Origin: Pseudonocardia sediminis
GTDB taxonomy: Bacteria; Actinomycetota; Actinomycetes; Mycobacteriales; Pseudonocardiaceae
DNA: 64,000 nucleotides
Assembly: GCF_004217185.1 (NCBI RefSeq)
Contig: NZ_SHKL01000001.1
Location: 3,966,001-4,030,000, forward strand
Direction: 5' to 3'
The notes beneath the pieces were generated by a model. That model had not been told where the DNA came from and searched no databases. It saw nothing but the letters and a program-made list of their open reading frames with translations. A program made the translations under genes and the position numbers. Every line of letters begins with the position of its first letter. Position 1 is the stretch's first letter. Of this stretch, positions 32,269-41,113 are shown in pieces.

Positions 32269-33537
32269 ATGAACGCGGCACGGGTCCGCTTCAACCCCTT
32301 CGACCCCGACGTCCGCCGCGACCCCTATCCCCTCTACCGGCGGCTGCGCGAGACCGATGCGGTGCACCGCTCGCTGGGCATGTGGGTCCTCACCCGGCAC
32401 GCCGACGTGCGGACGGTGCTGGCCGACCGGACGTTCAGCGCCGGGCTGATCCCCGACCTGGTGGCGCGCCGGATCGACCGCCAGGACGACCCGGGGAGCT
32501 ACTACCGGATCGCGCGGCTGGGCCGCAAGTCGCTGGTGTTCACCGACAACCCCGACCACGCGCGGCTGCGCGGGTTGGTGAACCGGGTGTTCACGCCGCG
32601 GGCCGTGCAGGCCCTGCGCCCGGTCGTCGAGGACGTCGCCGGTGACCTGGTCGCCCGGGCCCGCGCCGACGGCGCCATGGACGCCGTCGCGGGCTTCGCC
32701 GGGCCGTTGCCGGTGCGGGTGCTGTGTGCGGCGATGGACCTCCCGGCCGAGGTCTCCGACCGGGTCGGGGCCTGGACCCACGACGTCCGGTTCCTGCTCG
32801 AGCCGGGGCTCATGACACCCGCCGACCTGGTGCGCGTCCGCGACGTCGTCGAGGAGTTCTCCGGCGCACTGACCGGGGTGCTGGCGCACCGCCGGGCGCA
32901 CCCCGGCGAGGACCTGCTCAGCCGGCTGCTGGCCGCACGGACCGGCGCCGGCGACGCGCTCGACCACGAGGAGATCGTCTTCGTCGCGATCATGTGCTTC
33001 GTCGCCGGCAACGAGACGACGACGGCTCTGGTCGGCAACCTCCTGCTCGCCCTGCTCCGGAACCCGGAGCAGGACGCGCTGCTGCGCCGCCGTCCCGGGC
33101 TGGTGCGCGGCGCCGTCGACGAGGCCCTGCGGTACGACAGCCCGCTGCAGCTCACCAAGCGGGTCCCGACCCGGGACGTCGAGATCGGCGGGGTGCCGAT
33201 CGCCGCCGGTGAGCAGGTCCTGCTGTGCCTGGGCGCGGCCAACCGCGACCCGGCCGCGTTCGACCGTCCCGACGAGTTCGACATCACCCGTACCGCGCCG
33301 GGCCACGTCGGTTTCGGGCACGGGATGCACGGCTGCCTCGGCGCAGCCCTGGCCACGCTGGTGGCCGAGGTCGCGGTGGGGGCCCTGTACCGGACCGGTG
33401 CCCGTCTGCGGCCGTCCGGCGCCGAGATCACGTGGCAGCAGCACAGCGGGATCGTGCGCGGCCCCGCCCACCTGCCGGTCGACCTCTCCGAGCCGACGAC
33501 CGGGCCGTCGACGGGGACCGCGGGGGACGCCGGGTGA
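32269..33537 (+). CDS. Cytochrome P450 (lipid cassette)
   Basis: The 422-residue enzyme has the I-helix oxygen-activation motif FVAGNETTTAL, an E-x-x-R in VDEALRYDSP and the heme loop FGHGMHGCLGAAL with Cys at about residue 356. It is a soluble bacterial class I P450, so it needs a ferredoxin and reductase from elsewhere. Position between the methyltransferase and the FAAL suggests hydroxylation or epoxidation of the ACP-bound acyl chain. Its stop overlaps the FAAL start by four bases. Confidence 0.92.
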   Translation: MNAARVRFNPFDPDVRRDPYPLYRRLRETDAVHRSLGMWVLTRHADVRTVLADRTFSAGLIPDLVARRIDRQDDPGSYYRIARLGRKSLVFTDNPDHARLRGLVNRVFTPRAVQALRPVVEDVAGDLVARARADGAMDAVAGFAGPLPVRVLCAAMDLPAEVSDRVGAWTHDVRFLLEPGLMTPADLVRVRDVVEEFSGALTGVLAHRRAHPGEDLLSRLLAARTGAGDALDHEEIVFVAIMCFVAGNETTTALVGNLLLALLRNPEQDALLRRRPGLVRGAVDEALRYDSPLQLTKRVPTRDVEIGGVPIAAGEQVLLCLGAANRDPAAFDRPDEFDITRTAPGHVGFGHGMHGCLGAALATLVAEVAVGALYRTGARLRPSGAEITWQQHSGIVRGPAHLPVDLSEPTTGPSTGTAGDAG

Positions 33538-35145
33538 GCCGCCCGCACGGACCGCTGATCCCGGAGATCCTGGCCCACCGCGCCGCCGTCGAGCCGGACC
33601 GGACGGCGTACGTGTTCCTGACCGAGCACGGCGCCGAGGCGGAGTCGGTGACCTACGGCGAGCTGCACACCCGGGCGCTGGGGGTGGCCGGGTGGCTGGG
33701 TGAGCACTGCGGTCCCGGGGATCGCGCGGTGCTGCTCCTGCCCCAGTGCCTGGACTTCGTCGTCGCCTACCTCGGGTGCCTGTACGCGGGCGTCGTCGCG
33801 GTGCCGGTCAACCCGCCGCGACGGCACCGGATGCCGGACGCGACCCGGGCCGTCCTGCTGGACTGCGAGCCGTCGGCGGCGCTGACCGTGACGGCCGTCG
33901 CCGAGTCGGTCCGGGCGGCGGTGCAGCCGCTCTGCGGGGACCTGGCCTGGCTGGCCGTCGACGGGTCGGCGGCCCGTCACGGAGCGCGCGCGGATCCTCG
34001 GCGGTGCTCGACGGAAGACGTCGCGTTCCTGCAGTACACCTCCGGCTCGACCGCCGACCCGAAGGGCGTGCAGGTGACGCACGGCAACCTCACCGCGAAC
34101 CAGGAGATGATCCGCCGCGACTTCGGCCACGACCGCGACTCCACGGTCGTCGGCTGGGCGCCGTTCTTCCACGACCAGGGCCTGATCGGCAACGTCCTGC
34201 AGCCGCTGCACGTCGGCGCGACGGCGGTCCTGATGTCGCCGATGACGTTCGTCCGGCGTCCGATGCTGTGGCTGAGCACGATCTCGGACCACCGGGCGCA
34301 CACCAGCGGCGGGCCGAACTTCGCCTTCGACGCCTGTGTCGCCGCCGCGGCCCGCGGCGTCCCCGCGGACCTGGACCTGAGCAGCTGGCGGGTCGCGTTC
34401 AACGGGGCCGAACCCGTCCGTCCGGACACGCTGCGCCGCTTCGCCGAGACGTTCGCCCCGTACGGGTTCGCCCCGGAGGCACTGCACCCCTGCTACGGCC
34501 TGGCGGAGGCGACGCTGATCGTCACCGGAACCGGCCCGGGCCGCGGCCCGCGCACCGTCGAGGCGGACCCGGACGAGCTCGACCGCGGTCGCTACCGGGC
34601 CGCGGCACCGGGCCACGGCCGGACGCTCGCCGGGTCCGGCCAGGTGCTGCCCGGTGCGGACGTGCGGATCGCCCACCCGGACACCGGAGCGACGCTGCCG
34701 GACGGGGAGGTCGGCGAGATCCGGGTGACCGGGCCGCACGTCGCGCGGGGCTACCGGGGCCGGCCGGACGCCATCGCCTTCGGCACCCTCGACGGGGACG
34801 GACACCGCACTCTGCGCACCGGTGACCTCGGGATGTTCGTCGACGGCGAGCTGTACGTCGTGGGCCGGACCAAGGACCTGGTGATCGTCCGCGGCCGGAA
34901 CCTGCACCCGCACGACCTGGAGCACACCGTCGCCTCCGCGCACCCGGCGCTCAGACCCGGGTGGGGGGCGGCGTTCGGGGTGCCCGGCCCGGACGGCGAA
35001 CGCGTCGTCGTCGTGCAGGAGATCGACCGCGACCACCGGCACACCGGCGACCCCGGCGAGATCCTCGCCGCGGTCCGGGCGGCGCTGGTGCGCGAGCACG
35101 GCGTCGCGGCGGCCGACGCCGTTCCCGTGGCCGCTGTCGGGGCAG
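33534..35145 (+). pseudogene. Fatty-acyl-AMP ligase (FAAL), C-terminus lost at a deletion junction
   Basis: About 537 codons of a FAAL follow GTG 33534: FLQYTSGSTADPKGVQVTHG, GWAPFFHDQGLIGNVLQPLH, ACYGLAEATLIV-like HPCYGLAEATLIVTGTG, RTGDLGMF and GRTKDLVIVRGRNLHPHDLE. Such enzymes activate fatty acids and load them on an ACP. Similarity ends near 35145 (AADAVPVAAVGA), just where P-x-T-S-G-K, with the adenylation lysine of motif A10, should follow. Instead the DNA becomes part of a sugar permease in another frame. The FAAL frame stays open through that segment and into the next P450. Loss of the A10 lysine should impair adenylation. Confidence 0.8.
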
Positions 35146-35799
35146 AGCTACACCGACGCGTTCGCCGTCCTCGACATCGGCGGGCTGCTGCTCAACACGA
35201 CGGTGATGGCGCTGGCGATCGCGCTCGGACAGCTGCTCACCGGGCTGCTCGCCGGGTACGCGTTCGCGGCCTGGGACTTCCGCGGCAAGCAGGTGCTCTA
35301 CCTGGTGTTCGTGGCCACCTGGCTGGTGCCGTTCCAGGTCACGATGCTGCCCAACTACGTGCTGCTCTCCCAGCTGGGGGTGCTCAACACCGTCGCCGGG
35401 GTCGTGCTGCCGTCGCTGTGCTCGGCGCTCGGGGTGATCCTGCTGCGCCAGCACATGCAGGGCTTCCCCACCGAGCTGCTCGAGGCCGCGCGCCTGGACG
35501 GCCGGGGCTCGTGGGCGACGCTCTGGACCGTCGTCGTACCGAACCTGCGCCCGGCGCTGGCCGCGCTCGGGATCCTGCTGTTCGTCAACGCCTGGAACGA
35601 GTACTTCTGGCCGGCCCTGGTGATGCAGCGCTCGAACGCGGTCCTGCAGCTGGGCGTCCGCAGCTTCATGGGCACCGAGGGCAACGACTGGGGCCCGCTG
35701 ATGGCCACCGCCGGGATGGCGTGCCTGCCGGTGCTGCTGCTCTACCTGGTGCTGCAGCGCCAGATCGTCAGCGGCTTCGTCCGGTCGGGTCTCAAGTGA
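35119..35799 (+). pseudogene. Sugar ABC transporter permease (MalG/UgpE type), N-terminus missing
   Basis: From about 35119 this frame encodes PFPWPLSGQSYTDAFAVLDI, GLLLNTTVMALAIALGQLLT and so on to FVRSGLK at TGA 35797-35799, about 226 residues with five membrane spans. The EAA loop (PTELLEAARLDGRGSWATLW) is intact. The first span and about 50 N-terminal residues are absent. No start codon lies near the junction; ATG 35203 would give a still shorter protein. No other subunit of a carbohydrate transporter is nearby. The deletion that removed its 5' end also removed the 3' end of the FAAL. Confidence 0.85.
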
Positions 35800-37004
35800 G
35801 CGCGCCGGCCGTGTTCGACCCGTTCGCCCCCGGGTTCGCCGACGACCCGCACCCGCACTACGCCCGCCTGCGCGCCGGGTCGCCGGTCCACCGGCACCCG
35901 CTCGGCTTCTGGATCCTGTCCGGGTACGACGACGTCGCCGCGCTGCAGCGGGCACCGCACTCCGTCGACGAGAAGAACCTCGTACACCGCCCGGCCTGGA
36001 AGAACGACCCGGCCGGCCCCGGCAAGGCGAACCGGCCGATGCTCGGGCTGTCGATGCTGGACCGGGACCCGCCGGAGCACACCCGCCTGCGACGACTCGT
36101 GGCCGCGACGTTCACCCGCCGCGCGGTCGAGGCGTGGGGTCCGCGGATCGAGGCCCTCGTCGACGACGCGCTCGACCGGATCGCCGACGCCGGGGGCGGT
36201 GACGTCGTCGCCGAGCTGGCGTTCCCGCTGCCGTTCACCGTCGTCTCGCTGATGCTGGGGATCCCGGTCGTCGAGCAGGCCCGGGTCCGGGAGCTCAGCG
36301 GGACGCTGGTGCGCGCGCTCGAACCGCTGGTCGGCGCGGAGCTGCACGCGCAGATCCGGGCCGCCAACCACGAGCTGACGCAGATGCTGCGCGAGATCGT
36401 CGTGTGGAAGCGCAGCCACCCCGGGGACGACCTGCTCACCGCGCTGCTCATCGCGGACGACGACGGCGACGTCCTCGGCGAGGACGAGCTGGTCGCCCAG
36501 ATCATGCTGCTCTACGTGGCCGGCCACGAGACGACGGTCAACCTCGTCGCCAACGGCGTCCTCGCACTGGCCCGCCACCCGGAGCAGCTGCGGAGGCTGC
36601 ACTCCGACCCCGGCCTGGCCGCGCCCACGGTCGAGGAGGTGCTGCGGCACGACCCGCCGGTGCAGCTGATGCGGCGGATCACCGTCGAGCCGCTCCTCGT
36701 GCGCGACGAGGAGATCCCGGCGGGCAGCTTCGTCCTGGCCGCCCTGGCCGCGGCCAACCGGGACCCGGACGCGTTCGGCCCCGACGCCGAGGAGTTCCGG
36801 ATGGACCGCCCGGACGCGCACCGCAACCTCTCGTTCGGGGCCGGGGTGCACCACTGCCTCGGCGCCGGGCTCGCACGGCTCGAGGCCCGGGCGGCCCTGG
36901 GCCGGTTCGCCGCGCGGTTCCCGTCGGTGACGGTCGAGGACCTGGGGTGGAACGGCCGGATCAACCTGCGCGGGCCCGCCCGGCTGGAGGTCGCCGTGCG
37001 GTGA
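35796..37004 (+). CDS. Cytochrome P450
   Basis: The product is 402 residues from GTG 35796, which overlaps the truncated permease stop by four bases. It has the I-helix motif YVAGHETTVNL, E-x-x-R in VEEVLRHDPP and the heme loop FGAGVHHCLGAGL with Cys at about residue 354. It is distinct from the P450 before the FAAL. The same frame is open all the way back into the FAAL, so a read-through product is formally possible, but the sequence between is out-of-frame permease and not protein-like. Its original operon was probably the one containing the permease. Confidence 0.9.
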   Translation: MSAPAVFDPFAPGFADDPHPHYARLRAGSPVHRHPLGFWILSGYDDVAALQRAPHSVDEKNLVHRPAWKNDPAGPGKANRPMLGLSMLDRDPPEHTRLRRLVAATFTRRAVEAWGPRIEALVDDALDRIADAGGGDVVAELAFPLPFTVVSLMLGIPVVEQARVRELSGTLVRALEPLVGAELHAQIRAANHELTQMLREIVVWKRSHPGDDLLTALLIADDDGDVLGEDELVAQIMLLYVAGHETTVNLVANGVLALARHPEQLRRLHSDPGLAAPTVEEVLRHDPPVQLMRRITVEPLLVRDEEIPAGSFVLAALAAANRDPDAFGPDAEEFRMDRPDAHRNLSFGAGVHHCLGAGLARLEARAALGRFAARFPSVTVEDLGWNGRINLRGPARLEVAVR

Positions 37005-37007
37005 CGG

Positions 37008-37295
37008 TCAGTCCGCCGAGTCGTCCCGGCCCGTGTCCCTGCCTGTGCCCCTGCCCGTGTCGCTGCCCGTGTCCCGGTCCGCCTCGTACGCGCGCCGGGC
37101 CCGTTCCTGCCGGTCCTCCAGCTCGGCCTGGCTGCGGCCGACGCCCTCCATGCGGTCGAGGCCCATGATCTCCTGCACGAACCGGGCCTTCTGCCGCTTC
37201 ACCTCCTCGGCCAGGGCCTCGTCCACCGCGGCCCCGAGCTCGGCCTCGGCCTGCGACGGGCCGTCGTCGTTCCGGTCGTCTGCGCTGTCGCCCAT
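37008..37295 (-). CDS. Small charged coiled-coil protein
   Basis: The product is 95 residues from ATG 37295, with an acidic N-terminus (MGDSADDRNDDGPSQAEAEL). A long predicted helix rich in Glu, Arg and Gln follows (EALAEEVKRQKARFVQEIMG, QAELEDRQERARRAYEADRD). The tail is a repeated DTGR motif (TGSDTGRGTGRDTGRD). No family was recognised. It may be a small structural or nucleoid-associated helper. It converges with the P450, three bases apart. Confidence 0.6.
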   Translation of the reverse strand: MGDSADDRNDDGPSQAEAELGAAVDEALAEEVKRQKARFVQEIMGLDRMEGVGRSQAELEDRQERARRAYEADRDTGSDTGRGTGRDTGRDDSAD

Positions 37296-37591
37296 GTGCA
37301 CTCCCCGGGTCTCGACGGTGCTCCCCTCAGAGCGTGCGCCCCGACGGGCCTCCCGGCCAGGCGAAACCGGCGGGACCAACCTGTCGGACGCATGCCACGG
37401 TCGCCCTCTGTGCCGCTCACGGCGTTCACAGCGGGGCCGGATACCGCCTTCAGCCCCGCCACAGGTTGTGCCGCCACGATTCCCGGACGCGATCAATCGC
37501 GGATGACCCGATCATGGCCCGAGCCCCCGGGTGGCCGATGTCCACCTGCCATGCTGCGCCGGGCGGACGGCACGACGGAGGAGGAGACCGG
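37296..37591. other. 296-base gap upstream of the P-type ATPase
   Basis: This gap separates the coiled-coil gene from the divergent ATPase. It holds a perfect small palindrome CGCGATCAATCGCG (37488-37501) and the strong GGAGGAGGAG ribosome binding site at 37577. No metal riboswitch pattern could be supported. Confidence 0.5.
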
Positions 37592-40129
37592 ATGGGGACC
37601 ACGACCGTCGACGTCGCGGCCGCACCGCCCGAGGGCGGCCTGACCAGCGCGCAGGTCGCGGAGCAACGGCGAGCCGGAGCGGTCAACGCACCGGTCAAGG
37701 GAACCTCACGCACCTACGCGACGATCCTGCGCACCAACGTCTTCTCCTTCTACAACACGATCCTGTTCGCGATCGGCGTCGTGCTGCTCGTGCTCGGCCG
37801 CTACAACGACGCGTTCACCAGCGTCGGGCTCGGCCTGGTCAACGCCGTCGTCGGCGCGGTCCAGGAGATCGGCGCCAAGCGCAAGCTCGACAACCTTCAG
37901 CTGCTCGACCGGACCGACGTCACCGTCGCCCGCGACGGCGCCCGCACCGGCGTGCCGGCCGTCGACGTCGTGCGCGGGGACCTGGTCGAGGTCCGGGCCG
38001 GGGTCCAGATCGTCGTCGACGGGCCGGTCGTGGCCGGGCGGGTGGAGGCCGACGAGTCGCTGCTGACCGGCGAGTCCGACCCGGTCGTCAAACAGGTCGG
38101 GGACACGCTGCGCTCGGGGAGCTTCTGCGTCGCCGGGCAGGGCTGGCAGCGCGCCGAGGCCGTCGGCGCCGACAGCTACGCCGGGCGTCTGACGCTCGAG
38201 GCGCGCCGGGTCACCACCGACAAGACCCCGCTGCAGCTGCGGATCGACTTCGTGGTCCGGCTGACGATGGCGCTGGTCGTGCTGATGAGTGGCGCGATCC
38301 TGGCCCAGGCCCTGCTCGAGGGCTTCACCCTGCTCCGCGTCGTGCAGATCACCGCGGTGCTCTCCGGTCTGGTCCCCTACGGCCTGTTCTTCCTGATCGC
38401 GGTCGCCTATACCCGCGGCGCGGCGAGGATCGCGAAACAGGGCGCGCTGGTGCAGCAGGTCAACGCCGTCGAGTCGGTCACCCACGTCGACGTCGTCTGC
38501 ACCGACAAGACCGGCACCCTGACCACCGGCCGCCTGGGGCTGTCCGACATCGAGAAGCTGGGGCCCCCGGACGACGACGGCGTCGACACCAGCACCGTGC
38601 TCGGCCGGTTCGCCGCCTCGGTCACCGACCCGAACCTGACCTCCGTCGCCCTGGCCGCCGCGCTGCCTGGGCGGGCCTGGGAGCTGCGCGACGAGATCCC
38701 GTTCGCGTCGTCGCTGCGCTGGTCGGGCCTGGTTACCGGGTCCGACGGGACCTGGGTGCTCGGTGCGCCGGACGCGCTCGCCCCGTACCTGGACACGCCG
38801 GTCCCGGGAACGAGCGTCACCGACCGCACCGCGCTCGGCCTGCGGGTCCTGCTGCTCGCCCGCCCCACCGACGCCGGCGCGGGCCTGCGCGACGACGACG
38901 GCCGCGCCTCGCTGCCCCGGCTGGAACCGGTCGCACTGGTCGCCCTCTCCGACGAGCTACGTCCCGAGGTCGTCGAGTCCATCACCCGCTTCCGGGAGAG
39001 CGGCGTGGCGATCAAGGTGCTCTCCGGCGACGACCCGCGCACCGTCGCTGCCCTGGCCACACAAGCCGGCCTCGACGCCGGCGAGCCCGTCGCCGGGCCG
39101 TCCCTCGACGACCTCGACGACACCGCCCTCGACTCCCTCGTCGCCCGCACCACCGTGTTCGGCCGCGTCGCCCCCGAGCAGAAGGAACGCATCGTCGGCG
39201 CCCTGCGCCGCCGCGGCGCCTACGTCGCGATGCTCGGCGACGGCGTCAACGACGCCCGCGCCCTCAAGAGCGCCCACGTCGGTGTCGCCATGCGCAGCGG
39301 CAGCACCGTCACCCAGGACGTCGCCGACATCGTGCTCACCGACGACTCGTTCGCCGCGCTGCTTCCCGCCCGCGACGAGGGCCGCCGCATCATCTCCGGC
39401 CTCGCCGTGTCGATGTACGTGTTCCTCGCCCGGGTCGCCACCCAGGGCCTGGTCATCCTCACCGTGGCGATGCTGGGCCTGGGCTTCCCCTACTCCCCCA
39501 CCCAGGTCGGCCTGACGCTCCTGACCGTCGGCATCCCGACGTTCTTCCTCACCGTCTGGGCCACGCCCGGCGAACCCGACGAGAACCTGCTCGCGAACCT
39601 CGGCCGCTTCGTGATCCCCGCCGCGCTGGTCACCGCCGGCGTCGGCACGTTCATCTACACCCTGATGTACACCTCGGTGCTGCAGGGCTTCACGAGCGGG
39701 CGCACCCCGGCCGAGGTGATCACCGAGTTCCAGGGCTACACCGGCCTCGTCTACGGGCGCGACACCGACTTCGCCGCCGCCGCGGCCACGATCGGCGCTC
39801 AGACCGCCCTGTCGACGTTCGTCGCCCTGGCGTCGTTCGTACTGATCCTGTTCCTGCTGCCCCCGCACCGGATCTTCGCGTCCTGGACGGCGACGGTCGC
39901 CGACAAGCGGCCCGCGGTCCTGGTCGTGCTGCTCACCGCGGCGTTCGCCGGGGTCGTGTTCACCCCCGTGCTGTCGAACTACTTCGGCCTCACCGGTGCC
40001 GCGCCGCCGGTGTTCGCCGTGGTGCTGCCGTCGCTGGTCGGCTGGTTCGTCCTGCTCTCGGTCGTGTTCCGCTTCCGGCTCCTCGACCGCGTGCTGGGGA
40101 CCGGCCGGCTCCCGGCCGCACGGCACTGA
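37592..40129 (+). CDS. P-type cation-transporting ATPase (CtpE-like)
   Basis: The 845-residue protein starts at ATG 37592, 5 bases after GGAGGAGGAG. It contains the actuator motif LLTGESD, the phosphorylated Asp at about residue 305 (VCTDKTGTLTTG), the LSGDDPRTVAAL hinge and MLGDGVNDARALK. There are about ten membrane spans, six of them after the catalytic domain. There is no N-terminal metal-binding Cys domain. Order and size fit CtpE of mycobacteria, reported to transport Ca2+, rather than heavy-metal pumps. The stop codon is the first pair of a long terminator stem. Confidence 0.9.
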   Translation: MGTTTVDVAAAPPEGGLTSAQVAEQRRAGAVNAPVKGTSRTYATILRTNVFSFYNTILFAIGVVLLVLGRYNDAFTSVGLGLVNAVVGAVQEIGAKRKLDNLQLLDRTDVTVARDGARTGVPAVDVVRGDLVEVRAGVQIVVDGPVVAGRVEADESLLTGESDPVVKQVGDTLRSGSFCVAGQGWQRAEAVGADSYAGRLTLEARRVTTDKTPLQLRIDFVVRLTMALVVLMSGAILAQALLEGFTLLRVVQITAVLSGLVPYGLFFLIAVAYTRGAARIAKQGALVQQVNAVESVTHVDVVCTDKTGTLTTGRLGLSDIEKLGPPDDDGVDTSTVLGRFAASVTDPNLTSVALAAALPGRAWELRDEIPFASSLRWSGLVTGSDGTWVLGAPDALAPYLDTPVPGTSVTDRTALGLRVLLLARPTDAGAGLRDDDGRASLPRLEPVALVALSDELRPEVVESITRFRESGVAIKVLSGDDPRTVAALATQAGLDAGEPVAGPSLDDLDDTALDSLVARTTVFGRVAPEQKERIVGALRRRGAYVAMLGDGVNDARALKSAHVGVAMRSGSTVTQDVADIVLTDDSFAALLPARDEGRRIISGLAVSMYVFLARVATQGLVILTVAMLGLGFPYSPTQVGLTLLTVGIPTFFLTVWATPGEPDENLLANLGRFVIPAALVTAGVGTFIYTLMYTSVLQGFTSGRTPAEVITEFQGYTGLVYGRDTDFAAAAATIGAQTALSTFVALASFVLILFLLPPHRIFASWTATVADKRPAVLVVLLTAAFAGVVFTPVLSNYFGLTGAAPPVFAVVLPSLVGWFVLLSVVFRFRLLDRVLGTGRLPAARH

Positions 40130-40172
40130 CACCACCACCGGGGACGGCCCTCCGTCCCCGGTGGTGGTGTCA
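40127..40172. terminator. 21-bp perfect bidirectional terminator containing both stop codons
   Basis: The 21 bases at 40127-40147 pair perfectly with 40152-40172 around the loop CCCT. The left arm starts with the TGA of the ATPase and the right arm ends with the TCA that is the stop of the convergent VWA gene. It therefore serves both transcripts symmetrically. Confidence 0.9.
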
Positions 40173-40976
40173 GCGGGCCAGGAGCTCGGTCAGAGCGGAC
40201 GCCGCGTCGGCGGCCCCGGCGATCGGTGCCCACCGGCCCCCGGTCCGTCGGGTCAGGTCCTCCGCCTGCTCGGTGTCCTCCGCCGGGGCCAGGACGAGCA
40301 GCTCCGGCAGCCGGGCGGCGGCCGGGAGCGGGTCTTGGTCGTCGGTGGCCCGGCAGTCCGAGAGCAGCACCACGACCTTGCGCGCGGCGCGGGTGCGGGA
40401 GAGCTGCTCACCGGCCGCCCGCAGGGCCCCGGCCAGCCCCGTCACACCGTGCCCGCGCAGGCCGAGGACGTCGTCGACGACGGCGGCCGGCGCACGGGTG
40501 GAGTGCAGCGAGCGGAGCACCGTGACCTCCTTGGCGAAGGACAGCACCGCGTGCTCCCCCGGTGCCCGCCACGCGCACGCCGCCGCGGCCAGCGCGGCGG
40601 CGGCGAGACGTGTCCCGCCCATCGACCCGGACGCGTCGACGAGCAGGCACACGGCCAGACCGGGGCGAGCCCACGCCCGGGCGGTCAGCTCGTCCAGCGC
40701 CGGGACCCGGCCGGCGGCGCGTGCCTCGGCGACCGTGCCCAGCGAGGCGTCGAGGTCCAGATCGCCGCCGCGGTCGGCCGGGACCGGCCGCAGGCGCCCG
40801 ATCCCGCGCTCGCGCGGCGGGCCGGACCGCGCCGTGTCGAGCATGATCCGCCCGGCCAGCCGGCGCGCCGCGGCGCGCAGCTTCTCATCCGTCGCCCGCG
40901 CCATGTCGGCCATCAACGCGAGCGTCGTGTCCGGCGACTCCTTCAGCGCCGCGTCGAACGCCTCGGCATCGAGCAC
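40170..40976 (-). CDS. VWA-domain protein (CoxE/BatA-like partner of MoxR)
   Basis: From GTG 40976 the product has 268 residues; an upstream CTG at 41117 would add 47 and couple it to MoxR. A helical N-terminal half (ALKESPDTTLALMADMARAT, LRAAARRLAGRIMLDTARSG) is followed by a von Willebrand A domain with the MIDAS motif LLVDASGSMGGTRL and SDCRATDDQDP. Pairs of MoxR ATPase and VWA protein act as metal-insertion or enzyme-activation chaperones. Here the client may be the alcohol dehydrogenase or another oxidoreductase of the locus. It ends in the long terminator. Confidence 0.82.
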   Translation of the reverse strand: MLDAEAFDAALKESPDTTLALMADMARATDEKLRAAARRLAGRIMLDTARSGPPRERGIGRLRPVPADRGGDLDLDASLGTVAEARAAGRVPALDELTARAWARPGLAVCLLVDASGSMGGTRLAAAALAAAACAWRAPGEHAVLSFAKEVTVLRSLHSTRAPAAVVDDVLGLRGHGVTGLAGALRAAGEQLSRTRAARKVVVLLSDCRATDDQDPLPAAARLPELLVLAPAEDTEQAEDLTRRTGGRWAPIAGAADAASALTELLAR

Positions 40977-41113
40977 GCCGACCTCGGGGGAGATCTCGGC
41001 GAAGCTGCGCTGCCGGGCGAGCTCGGCCCTCGGGGTGGTCCGGTCCCCCGGCCGGGCGCGGGGCCGCTGCGGTCGTGCCGCCGGATCGGGAGCGCCCGCC
41101 GGGGTCGGCGGGC

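Noticed and set aside
33225..37004. A single FAAL-P450 fusion gene of over 1,150 codons
   Set aside because: The 220 codons between the two domains are the permease read out of frame, and the P450 has its own GTG overlapping the permease stop. A read-through product is possible but not the best annotation.
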